DNA of 64,000 bases, from positions 13,262,428-13,326,427 of the forward strand of contig OZ025280.1 in the NCBI GenBank assembly GCA_964019165.1, given 5' to 3'. Positions within the stretch are counted from its first letter, which is position 1. Every line of letters starts with the position of its first letter. Origin of the DNA: Mastigias papua (lineage: Eukaryota > Cnidaria > Scyphozoa > Rhizostomeae > Mastigiidae). Under the pieces are notes generated by a model. It was not told the origin of the DNA, did not search any database, and was given only the letters and a program-made list of their open reading frames with translations. Positions 10,626-21,206 of this stretch are shown here, piece after piece. The position numbers and the translations under genes are program-made.

Positions 10626-11206
10626 TGTGTGAGTGAGGGCCAGTGGTTGTGCTGCGCTTTGGAGATTTTGGACAATAATGATGTCAATAGGGCAGTTTTC
10701 TCTGACGCCAGTATTAAGCTTCTTGTAATGGGTGGAGGCAAGGGCAAAAATATATAGATATAAATATATGTGGGCCAGCGAATTGTGGCAAAACATGTAT
10801 ATCAGATCCCCGTCACATCAGTCATAAGTCCTTTCGTTCTCCGGCCACATTTTCCTATGCTTGGCTGGGATTATACGAAAAAGAAATCATTTTCCTGAAT
10901 GATTTCAGGTACTTTTCGATAATTATACCAAAGAGTGATATGTTGTTATTATTGGAAGGCCACATCGTCCATTTCGCAGCTCCCAAAACATCTTACAGCG
11001 AGGCTATCTTGTTCCAGAAAGACACTCCACTTTTTGCGACAGCCAAAGCACCCATTACTGTCGTAACGAATGGTCACCTAGACGAGCGCGAGACTGAAAT
11101 GACTGTACGATGGCGTATTTTTACATTCCGCAATGAAATACCTCTGGATAAATGACAAGATGTTCACATTTGTGGACATTGCTTTGCAAGCCTGCTGTTA
11201 TCTTAC
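10626..11206 (+). pseudogene. Rep remnant: SF3 helicase domain, element 1
   Basis: Homologous to residues ~231-420 of the intact Rep at 22250-23524. It starts with CVSEGQWLCCALEILDNNDV, keeps a GPANCGKT-type Walker A loop near 10775, an FLNDFRYF Walker B region near 10895, LLLLEGHIVHFAAPKT at 10943 and DERETEMTVRW near 11085. A stop interrupts the end at 11153, but the next codons still read CGHCFASLLL, matching the CGTCFAHLIL tail of the intact Rep. The reading frame is broken around the Walker A loop. The HUH nickase half is absent. Confidence 0.8.
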
Positions 11207-11253
11207 ACAGTGTGTTGCTGTTGCTGATGCTTCCTCGTTTGTTCTAAATGTAG

Positions 11254-11663
11254 CCACGGTCTACGAAATGTCTCCACGGTCTACGGTACGAAAAGTACAG
11301 AAAACGTCCGTTGTTTCCAATATTGTCATTTAATAACATACTTGTCAAGCGTGCACTGATGTAGGTAACATAAGACATGAACTATTTCAGGCCAAATTTG
11401 TAGTAATCGGACGATAGACCCGAAAGTGTCACAGTCTACGGCAAATTTGTATATGAATTACATCATCAGATATATCATTCTTGAAAACAGCGTAGACCGT
11501 GCCTTTCTTCCTGAAATACGTAACTTCTGATGCATTTTACGCCGCCACAATTCACAGGAAGATACTGTATCGTCATGCACGTCTATTTGATAGTTTTGAA
11601 CGAGATTGATGCAAACAGTCATCTTTTATTAGAGTAAACATTCTCATTTTCCCACCGTAGACC
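11254..11663. repeat. Iteron cluster downstream of Rep, element 1
   Basis: CCACGGTCTACG occurs twice, exactly 20 nt apart (11254-11265 and 11274-11285). CACAGTCTACGG is at 11430, and the inverted forms CGTAGACCGTG at 11491 and CCGTAGACC at 11655. The shared core ACGGTYTAC matches the iterons at the equivalent place in element 2, though the elements are otherwise diverged. Candidate Rep-binding iterons; function is inferred. Confidence 0.5.
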
Positions 11664-11948
11664 ATTGCAGAAATCGATAGCCATCACGCTCCTGTCATCA
11701 TTACCATGCATGGATAAATATATCACTTGGCGATTTAAGCTCGTAGATATTATTACATCTGTAGATGGATGACTTGAATCGGTGCAGTGTTATGGATCTA
11801 TTGACACGCAATAACGTCCTGCTCAGAGTAAGAGATATTTGCTCAATAAATATAGATGTTTGTCTTCACAGATTGATTATATACTGACAGTTAAAAACAT
11901 AAAATGGTATAACTACAATTATCAATATTGTATACGATAACCCTTATT

Positions 11949-13046
11949 TCATGATAGTATTTTTAGCCTATTAGGTAGCGAGGCACTTGTTTTATCAATG
12001 GTAAATACATTACAGTTTTTCAAATGTTTACCAACTCTCTCTTTAAACTGAAGAAACGACTCTTTTGAAATCTTCTGTTCCATGGCCTCCTTTTTCAATG
12101 CCACTTTTACGATGTGAAACACATTTTCGATGGGATTAATGTCTGGTGATCTAGGTGGAATATTAAGAAACTGTAAGCCGCATTCTTCTATAGCATCAAG
12201 TGCCACTTTACTTGTCTGGCAAGGATCGTTGTCCATTACGAAGATCAACTCCTCTCTTCCTTTCATCTCTGCCAATTGCAGTAGCCTACTATGCAGCGTG
12301 TTTTGTACAAATGTTGCAAAATAATGTCCCTGCATTGTTGCGTACTCTTCCAGTAAAACAACGCCACTTCTACTGCTTATGCCAACTAGAAAATGGATCC
12401 TTCTCCCACCAGCAAGATTGTTTGGTCCTTTTGCGGTCACCCTAAGTCCTTCATTCTAAGTCACCCTAAGTTCGCCCTAAGTTTTTCTTCTATACACCTT
12501 CCCCTGCGCTGAAACAGCTTCTTTGTACGGGTTACTCTTGTAAACAAATGAAACACCATCTAAATACAGCAAGACCTTATCACTCCAAAATCTGGTATCA
12601 TATCTGTTCAACGCATCTCTCGCAAATTTAACGCGTTTTTTCCTGTCCTCTACAGACAAGGCGCCCTTTCTTATTGCCGTTAGTCTATAATAATTCGCTT
12701 CGTTCAAGGCACGTATTAAAGTCCTGCGGCTGACGTGGGTCATTACCGCTTCTCTACCAACCTCCAGCACTGTCACATTCAAGTTTTCCTCTCTCATTGC
12801 CAAAAACTTTCGTAGAAATCGGCTCCTATCTCTGTCCGTAAAGATGTGTGGTCTACCAGGTTTTAGTTTCTTCATGTTATTTTCGCCTTTATCCTTTGCC
12901 ATTATGCCCTCTCTACATATTCTCAGGACAGATGATGCGGAGACTTGGCAACGCCGGCTTATTTGTCTTAATGATAGTCCTCCCTCCTTTCTCAATAAAT
13001 GGATATACGCTCTTGTCTTGTCGGCTATTTTCCTTCTGAATACCAT
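11949..13046 (-). pseudogene. Tc1/mariner-type transposase, element 1, with two stops
   Basis: DDE_3-type transposase in the orientation opposite to Rep. It starts at 13046 (MVFRRKIADK) with helix-turn-helix DNA-binding sequence (LSLRQISRRCQVSASSV) and a second HTH-like part. The catalytic core shows LLYLDGVSFVYKSNPY, FVMDNDPCQTS and RSPDINPIENVFHIVK. Two TAG codons lie in frame at about 12474 and 12453 within a short imperfect tandem duplication of ACTTAGGGTGAC; the frame on both sides is the same. It is clearly homologous along its length to the transposase of element 2. Otherwise near full length, so inactivation looks fairly recent. Confidence 0.85.
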
Positions 13047-13834
13047 ACTTGTTGATGAACAGAGCAGATGATACACTATATAGGTACGCTTATATTTCAA
13101 AATATACAGATATATATACAGAACTGTGAACAATGGGGGATCGACAACCACATGATAAGATAATGTCATTGTGGTTCAATGCCAATAGTTTTCGCCCTTA
13201 CAGTTTGGGCGCCAAAAGTTTGCCCTTACATTTTGGGCTCCAAGAACAGATTTCGTGTATATCACGTGGTTTTCGATCCTTATTTTTCTTGTTTAAATGT
13301 ATTACAGATGTAGCCGCGCAGTTATGCTGGAAGATGTTCTCATGCTGCCAGCCTTACTACAAATATACAGATATGTTTTTACTACAGGTTTCAGTGTAAA
13401 CAGTTACTTGGTATTGCAATTTTCATGAAATGACATGAGTACCACGCGCTCCATACACAAACAGTTACATTCCTTTATCCTGTTTGACATATATTGTAGA
13501 ATACCTTTATTGCTGTAAACATTTTATTATATTTAAAATAAATTGACGTGTGCTATATTATAAACATGTTCATTATTTGCGTCAAAGCGATGAAGTTACG
13601 AGGATGAGAATATGCAGCCTCGGTTTCATTGACATTTGATGCTTATTTAACTACCCCAGTTCCATGGGAAACCGAAGTCATCAGGGAAACCCGCCACCCC
13701 CCATTGTTTCTGCATGGAAATAGGTTATTTATCTAAACAACCAATAACTATAAATTACCTTCCAGTGTATTCAGACATGAAAGCAACATTTGTTTATAGA
13801 GAGATAATATAGAATATTAGAGTTGAACTAAATA
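13047..13834. other. Interior of element 1 upstream of the transposase; no gene seen
   Basis: About 790 bp, longer than the matching ~290 bp of element 2. It contains a local repeat of a TTTGGGCGCCAAAAGTTTGCCC type near 13190-13235 but no convincing open frame. A TATATA-rich stretch at 13075-13125 lies just upstream of the transposase and may hold its promoter. Confidence 0.4.
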
Positions 13835-13842
13835 TGACGTCA
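13835..13842. promoter_or_regulatory. TGACGTCA palindrome inside the right terminus, element 1
   Basis: Read from the right end inward, GTGACGTCAT lies 113 nt inside the terminus, after a GGGGTAATTGGGGG stretch, mirroring the left end. Confidence 0.5.
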
Positions 13843-13956
13843 CCGATTCGTTATACAGCTTTACTTTTTGTTCCATTGAATTTGCGACCCCCAATTACCC
13901 CAGGATAGCCATCTGTGATATTTCAATATCAGTCACGTTTAAAGAAACGAAAAAGA

Positions 13957-14235
13957 CAATGGCCGCCAAAGCTCTTGGAACACTATGCTTCTTATCTCTG
14001 TACGCTATCTCCCCTCCCCCCCTATACAATGGTGTAATATGGCTAGGAAATGAAGAAACATTGAGATCTAAGTTGACCAAGTACACCAAACATCCTGGGA
14101 CATATTCCTCCGTCTTTTCAACATTGTTTCAGGGGGGAAGGGGGGGCTGTTTGTGTGAAATACGACAATGAAGCGTGAAATATCTGTTTCCTGGCAATTC
14201 CACGCTACTGTTCCAACTACTTTTGGCGGCCATTG
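13957..14235. repeat. Right terminal repeat with nested inverted repeats, element 1
   Basis: Same sequence as the left terminus with about a dozen differences, and in direct orientation to it, although the sequences just inside the two termini are inverted relative to each other. TA follows at 14236-14237. Confidence 0.85.
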
Positions 14236-14237
14236 TA

Positions 14238-14559
14238 GGTAAATAATATAATGAAATCATCATGAAATGTGTAGACATGAAATAAGAGTGACCATAGTTT
14301 TCAATAAATTGTGAGGGTTGCTTTGGTATAAGCGGTGTATGAATGTCTATGGAGCTAGATAAATCATGTAGTAAAAATCATTCCAAAAGTCTAGGCATGA
14401 AATAAGAGTGATCATTGTTATTTTATCAAAAAAGAAATGTGGAGGGCGACTCTAGTATGAGTGGTGTATGAGACATATCGGAGCTGGCAAAATGATGGGA
14501 ATAACCATGGAGAAAAACCAAAGAATCGAACACTTTATATGCTAAACATGGGCCTGTAT

Positions 14560-14561
<2 letters not shown>
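14238..14561 (-). other. Far part of the Penelope-like leader, right of the insertion
   Basis: Matches 28361-28678 in reverse complement. It contains two ~115-bp imperfect repeats (ATGAAATAAGAGTGA... and GTATAAGCGGTGTATGA / GTATGAGTGGTGTATGA) and ends at a (TA)n tract. Confidence 0.7.

Positions 14562-14654
<93 letters not shown>
14562..14654. repeat. (TA)n microsatellite
   Basis: Uninterrupted TA dinucleotides abutting the 3' tail of the minus-strand Penelope-like element. Confidence 0.95.
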
Positions 14655-14658
<4 letters not shown>

Positions 14659-14684
14659 AAACCACAAATATACTATCCTTTAAG

Positions 14685-14735
14685 TAAACGTTTCGATCAG
14701 AATCTTCATCAGTACTAAACTTACAATGACATTGG
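14685..14735 (-). ncRNA. Hammerhead-like motif in a Penelope 3' tail
   Basis: On the minus strand: GTACTGATGAAGATTCTGATCGAAACGTTTAC. The CTGATGA...GAAAC core with a short stem II is what minimal hammerhead ribozymes of Penelope-like elements show. Flanking TAAGT and ACTTA could pair. Pairing was judged by eye only. Confidence 0.45.
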
Positions 14736-14998
14736 GCCTGCTTAAATTACCTACATAACAATGGGGTCACAATTGATATTACCTAAGGGGGACCTACCTA
14801 TTAACACCTCATGATAAAGTAAGAATACATTACATGGGGAGGGCCGAAGCTGTGAAGTAAGAAACAAAGGAGGATAATATAGAGCATATAAGGTGATGCA
14901 AAGAGTGCGAGAAGTGTGAAGAAAAGACGAATAGATGCTGGATAGACGCAAAATGGACAAAAGAAGCAAGTAACGCTAGGAAAGTGCATAGGGGATTG

Positions 14999-17692
14999 CT
15001 AATGATCTGCATATCTGACGTTAAGTCCCTCAGGTATAAAGCTCTGTAGTCTAAACTGCCAGAATCCCTCCTTATGTCTAGATACTCCAAATACCCTATC
15101 TATAATTTGAAAACTAACATCCTCTAAAAATCCATGATGGTTGGCTTCTGTAAAATGTCTAAACAACTCTGCCTGCGTCACTGCTACTCCACTAGAAAAC
15201 TTCCTACTAGATGACTTATAATTGTTAAACCTGGCTCTAAATGATGTAAAGGTGCTACCTACATACTGCTTGCCACATACTTTACAGCCTAATAAATACA
15301 CTACCCCTGAAGAATCGCAATTAAAATCACTATTTATATCATACTCCCTACCTGAAACATTACATCTAAACCCACTACCCTCTGACATATAACTGCAAAC
15401 TTGACATCGCGCTTTACCACACCTAAAACAACCCCTAACTCCTTCTGTCCGAATCTTAGGAAGCTTAGCTCTAACTAGATTATCCTTCAAATTTGGTGCC
15501 CGTCTGAAGACCACAAGAGGCTGCTCTTTAAAGGCCATCCTGTGTTCTTCAGACGCTTCTAACATGGTATGGAGTTTCCTAATTATGCCCCTAAGCTCAT
15601 TAAGTGCTGGATGGAATGTAACTACTAATGGAACCTGATCCTTTCTCTTGTCATTACATCTACCTTCCTGGTTAAAAAGTCTTTCTCTGTCTAAACTACT
15701 AGCACGAACTATCTGCTCCCTAACGAAATCCTCCTTATAACCCCTATCTACTAACCAACTCACTAACTCCTCCGACCTCTTTCTGAACTTCTTCTCATCT
15801 GAACAAATTCTTCTAATTCTAAGAGCCTGTCCATATGGGATTGCTTTTTTGACGTGCCATGGGTGACAAGAGCTCCTCTGCAAATACTGGTGTGTATCAG
15901 TAGATTTGCAGTAGAGATCTGTCTCCAAGGCCCGTCCCTTTCTACTTACTAAAACATCCAAATAACTGACACTATCCCTTGATTTCTCTGTTGTAAACTT
16001 TATTGTTTGATGATAACTATTAATATACTCTACAAAACTACATAACTTTTCCTCGCCATGTGTCCAAATAAAAAACACATCATCAATGTACCTGTACCAA
16101 ATCCAAGGCTTAACTTCACAACTGTTCAACATATCTTCTTCTAAACTGGACATAAACAAATTGGCATATGCCGGAGCAAACTTTGTGCCTATTGCGGTTC
16201 CTAACTTCTGCTTATACACTTTACCATTAAACTCAAACACATTACTATCTAATACTACTTTTCCTAAACTAACTAATGACTTTGTAGAAATTGACGGATT
16301 CTGCCTTGTGTCCAGGGCTTTACGCATCGCCTCCAAACCTTCACCATGTGGAATATTAGGGTAGAGGCCCACAACATCCGCTGTACATAATAAGGCATTG
16401 TCCGGAATTTCACCTAACTTAGCTAGCAACGACAGAAAATGATTAGTGTCCTTAACAAATGATTTACTCTTACTAACTAGAGGATTAAGGTGGAAGTCCA
16501 AATATTCTGAAATATGCTCTGTAGCTGTACCACAATTACTAATAACCGGCCTACCTACAACATCTGACAATCCCTTATGTATCTTAGGCAACAAATAAAA
16601 TCGACCCAACTTCGAACCTCTAACCTGCAAGTACTCAGCCTCCTTATCCGATAAAGCATGTTCACAAACCTGGATCTCCGAAACTACGTTACTAACCTCT
16701 GCTTCTAACTCTGATAAAGGACTACTATCTAACTCTTCATACACACTACTGTTATCTAACTGTCTATAAGCTTCCGCACAATAATCTTCTCTGTCCCAAA
16801 CCACCACTGCTGACCCTTTATCTGCTTCCTTAATAACAATAGTCTTGTCAGATTTAAGATCATACAATGCCTGTCGTTCCCCGATGGAAAGATTACTAAA
16901 GTTTCTACCTTCGGGTACAATAGACAAAGCTTCGCTTTCAAGAAGAGAGAGATAGGATTCTAATATAGGATCGGCCCTGGGAGGATTCCAACCTGACTTA
17001 ATGTAAAAAGAGGGACCATTATTATTATCATGATTATTATTATCTCTACAACTACTACCTAAACTACTAACATCATTACTATTGTCTCTAAAATACCACT
17101 TCAGTCTCATTTGCCTCTTAAATTCTTCGATATCCAACTTTAGCTGACTTTTGTCAATGTCTCTAGGAGTAGGCGAAAACTTTAACCCTCTTGATAACAA
17201 TTTAATCTGATCTTCCGTCAATCTCTTGCACGACAAGGTCACCACACTCCCAGAGACAAAGACGCCAGTCAGTCTAGAGCCAGGAACATCGGTAAATACC
17301 TCTTCCTGATTGTCGCCAACATCGATCATTCCCTCTTCCTCAAATCCCGTGTGCTGTAACCCTTCTTCACTGAACAGGTCACAAACTAGGTGGTTCTTTG
17401 CCTTTAATTGAGTTTGCCAATCACCAATGAACTCGATGTTCTCCTTTTCACATAGCGTCCTTGCCTTTCTCAGCCTTCTGTCCATTAACTTCAAATACTC
17501 AGTCCTGATATTGTCTTTGAGTTTCTTCATGTCCCTAACATGAAGTTCAGGTCTCCATCTCCTCAGACTGTCATAGCACTTTCTCTCCATACCGTCATGT
17601 TGCTCCCTATAGTGTAATACTACGAGCGCTAAAAAGGACATTTCTGCTTGCCGTGAAACTTCTGACCATTGCTCAATAAATTGATCCGACAT
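14999..17692 (-). CDS. Penelope-like reverse transcriptase with GIY-YIG endonuclease (897 aa)
   Basis: Single open frame with the complete Penelope architecture. Residues 1-330 are an N-terminal region leading to SDKTIVIKEADKGSAVVVW. The RT follows with LLPKIHKG, CTADVVGLYPNIPHGEG, GTAIGTKFAPAYANLFM and the active-site box YRYIDDVFF near residue 535. A Cys-rich linker (CFRCGKARCQVCSYM) precedes the GIY-YIG-type nuclease, VVYLLGCKVCGKQYVGST near residue 797 then RFNNYKSSSRKF. The longer open frame to 17713 takes its first seven codons from the neighbouring inverted copy, so the ATG at 17692 (MSDQFIEQW) is preferred. No internal stop or shift is seen; it could be a recent, possibly competent copy lacking its own 5' leader. 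Confidence 0.9.
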   Translation of the reverse strand: MSDQFIEQWSEVSRQAEMSFLALVVLHYREQHDGMERKCYDSLRRWRPELHVRDMKKLKDNIRTEYLKLMDRRLRKARTLCEKENIEFIGDWQTQLKAKNHLVCDLFSEEGLQHTGFEEEGMIDVGDNQEEVFTDVPGSRLTGVFVSGSVVTLSCKRLTEDQIKLLSRGLKFSPTPRDIDKSQLKLDIEEFKRQMRLKWYFRDNSNDVSSLGSSCRDNNNHDNNNGPSFYIKSGWNPPRADPILESYLSLLESEALSIVPEGRNFSNLSIGERQALYDLKSDKTIVIKEADKGSAVVVWDREDYCAEAYRQLDNSSVYEELDSSPLSELEAEVSNVVSEIQVCEHALSDKEAEYLQVRGSKLGRFYLLPKIHKGLSDVVGRPVISNCGTATEHISEYLDFHLNPLVSKSKSFVKDTNHFLSLLAKLGEIPDNALLCTADVVGLYPNIPHGEGLEAMRKALDTRQNPSISTKSLVSLGKVVLDSNVFEFNGKVYKQKLGTAIGTKFAPAYANLFMSSLEEDMLNSCEVKPWIWYRYIDDVFFIWTHGEEKLCSFVEYINSYHQTIKFTTEKSRDSVSYLDVLVSRKGRALETDLYCKSTDTHQYLQRSSCHPWHVKKAIPYGQALRIRRICSDEKKFRKRSEELVSWLVDRGYKEDFVREQIVRASSLDRERLFNQEGRCNDKRKDQVPLVVTFHPALNELRGIIRKLHTMLEASEEHRMAFKEQPLVVFRRAPNLKDNLVRAKLPKIRTEGVRGCFRCGKARCQVCSYMSEGSGFRCNVSGREYDINSDFNCDSSGVVYLLGCKVCGKQYVGSTFTSFRARFNNYKSSSRKFSSGVAVTQAELFRHFTEANHHGFLEDVSFQIIDRVFGVSRHKEGFWQFRLQSFIPEGLNVRYADH

Positions 17693-17693
17693 T

Positions 17694-19291
17694 ATTTGTT
17701 GCCTAAGATACATAAGGGATTGTCAGATGTTGTAGGTAGGCCGGTTATTAGTAATTGTGGTACAGCTACAGAGCATATTTCAGAATATTTGGACTTCCAC
17801 CTTAATCCTCTAGTTAGTAAGAGTAAATCATTTGTTAAGGACACTAATCATTTTCTGTCGTTGCTAGCTAAGTTAGGTGAAATTCCGGACAATGCCTTAT
17901 TATGTACAGCGGATGTTGTGGGCCTCTACCCTAATATTCCACATGGTGAAGGTTTGGAGGCGATGCGTAAAGCCCTGGACACAAGGCAGAATCCGTCAAT
18001 TTCTACAAAGTCATTAGTTAGTTTAGGAAAAGTAGTATTAGATAGTAATGTGTTTGAGTTTAATGGTAAAGTGTATAAGCAGAAGTTAGGAACCGCAATA
18101 GGCACAAAGTTTGCTCCGGCATATGCCAATTTGTTTATGTCCAGTTTAGAAGAAGATATGTTGAACAGTTGTGAAGTTAAGCCTTGGATTTGGTACAGGT
18201 ACATTGATGATGTGTTTTTTATTTGGACACATGGCGAGGAAAAGTTATGTAGTTTTGTAGAGTATATTAATAGTTATCATCAAACAATAAAGTTTACAAC
18301 AGAGAAATCAAGGGATAGTGTCAGTTATTTGGATGTTTTAGTAAGTAGAAAGGGACGGGCCTTGGAGACAGATCTCTACTGCAAATCTACTGATACACAC
18401 CAGTATTTGCAGAGGAGCTCTTGTCACCCATGGCACGTCAAAAAAGCAATCCCATATGGACAGGCTCTTAGAATTAGAAGAATTTGTTCAGATGAGAAGA
18501 AGTTCAGAAAGAGGTCGGAGGAGTTAGTGAGTTGGTTAGTAGATAGGGGTTATAAGGAGGATTTCGTTAGGGAGCAGATAGTTCGTGCTAGTAGTTTAGA
18601 CAGAGAAAGACTTTTTAACCAGGAAGGTAGATGTAATGACAAGAGAAAGGATCAGGTTCCATTAGTAGTTACATTCCATCCAGCACTTAATGAGCTTAGG
18701 GGCATAATTAGGAAACTCCATACCATGTTAGAAGCGTCTGAAGAACACAGGATGGCCTTTAAAGAGCAGCCTCTTGTGGTCTTCAGACGGGCACCAAATT
18801 TGAAGGATAATCTAGTTAGAGCTAAGCTTCCTAAGATTCGGACAGAAGGAGTTAGGGGTTGTTTTAGGTGTGGTAAAGCGCGATGTCAAGTTTGCAGTTA
18901 TATGTCAGAGGGTAGTGGGTTTAGATGTAATGTTTCAGGTAGGGAGTATGATATAAATAGTGATTTTAATTGCGATTCTTCAGGGGTAGTGTATTTATTA
19001 GGCTGTAAAGTATGTGGCAAGCAGTATGTAGGTAGCACCTTTACATCATTTAGAGCCAGGTTTAACAATTATAAGTCATCTAGTAGGAAGTTTTCTAGTG
19101 GAGTAGCAGTGACGCAGGCAGAGTTGTTTAGACATTTTACAGAAGCCAACCATCATGGATTTTTAGAGGATGTTAGTTTTCAAATTATAGATAGGGTATT
19201 TGGAGTATCTAGACATAAGGAGGGATTCTGGCAGTTTAGACTACAGAGCTTTATACCTGAGGGACTTAACGTCAGATATGCAGATCATTAG
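17694..19291 (+). pseudogene. Truncated Penelope RT plus GIY-YIG endonuclease
   Basis: Open frame of about 530 residues covering RT from LLPKIHKG through YRYIDDVFF to the nuclease and the ending NVRYADH. The upstream ATG at 17669 adds nine codons from the antisense of the neighbouring copy (MLNKLIRHY), so translation of a chimeric protein is possible but not expected. The N-terminal third of the family protein is missing. Confidence 0.85.
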
Positions 19292-19565
19292 CAATCCCCT
19301 ATGCACTTTCCTAGCGTTACTTGCTTCTTTTGTCCATTTTGCGTCTATCCAGCATCTATTCGTCTTTTCTTCACACTTCTCGCACTCTTTGCATCACCTT
19401 ATATGCTCTATATTATCCTCCTTTGTTTCTTACTTCACAGCTTCGGCCCTCCCCATTTAATGTATTCTTAATTTATCATGAGGTGTTAATAGGTAGGTCC
19501 CCCTTAGGTAATATCAATTGTGACCCCATTGTTATGTAGGTAATTTAAGCAGGCCCAATGTCATT

Positions 19566-19612
19566 GTAAGTTTAGTACTGATGAAGATTCTGATCGAAAC
19601 GTTTACTTAAAG
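19566..19612 (+). ncRNA. Hammerhead-like motif in a Penelope 3' tail
   Basis: Same motif as at 14685-14735, on the sense strand of the plus copy: CTGATGA at 19578-19584 and GAAAC at 19596-19600. Confidence 0.45.
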
Positions 19613-19681
19613 GATAGTATATTTGTGGTTTATTCTATTTATGTAATTTATATACGTTGTGGATGCGGCTTAGGTTTAGTT

Positions 19682-19821
<140 letters not shown>

Positions 19822-19830
<9 letters not shown>

Positions 19831-20466
19831 GACTGGTTGGCCTTTTCGGATATCTGTAAGGATAAGAGTAAAAGCACATATGATTGGAGAGAGTAGAACT
19901 ATGTATTAGGTCGTTTATCTCCTACTCTTGGTTGTCGTGGACGTTCACTCAGTCAAGCTCAGAAAAATCTACTCCGTGACTTAGTGAAACATAGACTCTA
20001 AATGTTGTACCATGGGGACCTGGCAGCTCAATTTCAACTATATGTGGAATCAGGCACTTCTCTTCCAAAATACACTAAACCTACGCTTGACCTTCGTGAC
20101 CAACACCTTTTTTCAGCCATCACACAAAATAGATTTGATGCGATTAACCTTGACTACCAGAAAGAGGTATGCTCCCTTCTTCAGAGACACCATGAAGAGA
20201 TGATTGAACGTTCGAAACTTATGCTTAAACTTAGATTGGACACAAGTAACCGTTTATACAATGCTCAATCACTTACTGATAGAATGAACAAAGTCTCTAG
20301 ACAAGAATCCTTAGATGCTTATACTTCAGGTTTAAACAAACGTCAACATCCACGACAACCAAGATTAGGAGATAAACGACCTCATACATAGTTCTACTCT
20401 CTCCAATCATATGTGCTTTTACTCTTATCCTTACAGATATCTGAAAAGGCCAACCAGTCTAGAATA
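19822..20466. mobile_element. Inverted-repeat element with ~120-bp arms
   Basis: Arms 19822-19944 and 20346-20466 are inverted copies with only a few mismatches (for example CTGGTTGGCCTTTTCGGATAT against its complement). About 400 bp lies between, and microsatellites flank both sides. It resembles a foldback element. No target duplication can be resolved in the low-complexity flanks. Confidence 0.6.
20002..20391 (+). CDS. Unknown 129-aa open frame inside the inverted-repeat element
   Basis: I do not recognise it. The open frame reads FDAINLDYQKEVCSLLQRHHEEMIERSK in its middle, helical and charged, and ends in the right arm (RQHPRQPRLGDKRPHT). The same frame is open upstream from about 19911 to an in-frame TAA just before the ATG (RSLSQAQKNLLRDLVKHRL), so it may be the remains of a longer protein whose start lies in the left arm. 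It could be a fragment of a retroelement protein. Confidence 0.3.
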   Translation: MLYHGDLAAQFQLYVESGTSLPKYTKPTLDLRDQHLFSAITQNRFDAINLDYQKEVCSLLQRHHEEMIERSKLMLKLRLDTSNRLYNAQSLTDRMNKVSRQESLDAYTSGLNKRQHPRQPRLGDKRPHT

Positions 20467-20565
20467 TATGTGTGTATATGTATGTATGTGTATATATATA
20501 TATATATGCATGTATGTATATATATGTATATATATATGTGTGTATGTGTGCATATATATATGTAT
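20467..20565. repeat. TATG/TGTA-type microsatellite
   Basis: Imperfect TATATG and TATGTG repeats. Confidence 0.85.
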
Positions 20566-20580
20566 CAGGGGCGGATCCAG

Positions 20581-21204
20581 AGATAAAACTGACTGCCGCA
20601 CAGCACAAGAAACATACCAGTAAAAGGGCGTGGCCCAAAGGCTGTGCGGTGGCCACACCCAGTTATTTACCAGTAGCATATATTTATGATTTTTGTGGGA
20701 TTCGCTTCTCTTCCAGCAATCCTCCTATATCATACAATAGCCTTCATTCTTTGAAGTACGATAGTGAGCGTACAGTTATTGCGACAGCCTTAATTTGATG
20801 TTCTAAGTGTTTTTCAAAATTTCATATCAAACTCATGTCTGTTCTATTTTGTTGGCTCAGCATAGAACAAAGAAAGTAAGTGAGTGGCTCTCCTGAAGTC
20901 TGTCAGACTTTTCTGGATCCACATCTGGGTATTACAAGTCAAAACATCAGTTGTTGGAACCATAGAGAAATTGTCCATCATACGCTAATACTTTATATTA
21001 TAAAACTAATAACCTTTCATTTTCTCTAAAAGCCCACTATACTTTACTAAATCAATAATCAATGTACTTTTGATGAGATGGCTCCACCATTCAAGTAAAA
21101 TTCATTTTTCTGCATTTCATGTATGTACATTGCATTATATAATGCAAGTCAGGACCTCTACTTGCTTGGATAACAAAACGGAAGAGTACTGCCCAATGTA
21201 GACC
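20581..21204. other. Left interior of the hAT-like element; no gene seen
   Basis: About 620 bp between the hAT-like terminus and Rep element 2. Short frames only, with no recognisable domain. Confidence 0.4.
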
Positions 21205-21206
21205 TA

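Larger units (their letters stand above)
10019..14235 (+). mobile_element. Rep-transposase composite element 1 (4.2 kb, TA target duplication)
   Basis: Complete but decayed member of the composite family. Ends are CAATGGCCGCC...GGCGGCCATTG, flanked by TA at 10017-10018 and 14236-14237. Order: terminus 10019-10295, inner TGACGTCA block at 10409, Rep helicase remnant 10626-11206, iterons 11254-11663, Tc1-type transposase 13046-11949 on the minus strand, inner TGACGTCA block at 13835, terminus 13957-14235. The paralogous sequence at 28361-29280 reads straight through the site with a single TA, so the boundaries are exact. Compared with element 2, about 1.1 kb covering the Rep nickase half has been lost. 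Confidence 0.9.
14655..17692 (-). mobile_element. Penelope-like element, near-complete, minus orientation
   Basis: Coding sequence plus a ~340-bp 3' tail ending at the (TA)n tract. The 5' end stops at its start codon, where it meets a second, 5'-truncated copy in opposite orientation (17694-19640). The 3' tail holds a hammerhead-like motif at 14685-14735. Confidence 0.85.
17694..19640 (+). mobile_element. Penelope-like element, 5'-truncated, plus orientation
   Basis: Starts inside the RT at LLPKIHKG and ends at the (TA)n-associated tail. Its protein is identical to the matching part of the minus copy. The two form a ~1.94-kb inverted repeat (14660-16601 against 17694-19640) around a 1.1-kb spacer. 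Confidence 0.85.

Noticed and set aside
10019..14235. Pairs of ~280-nt sequences first read as independent Tc1-type MITEs
   Set aside because: The empty site at 28679-28680 lacks both MITE-like units and everything between, and the inner flanks of the two units match each other in inverted orientation at fixed spacing, so they are ends of one element.
14461..14655. Open frames of alternating Tyr-Ile codons
   Set aside because: These are translations of (TA)n microsatellites here and at 19.7, 30.2, 55.0, 55.7 and 56.4 kb, not genes.
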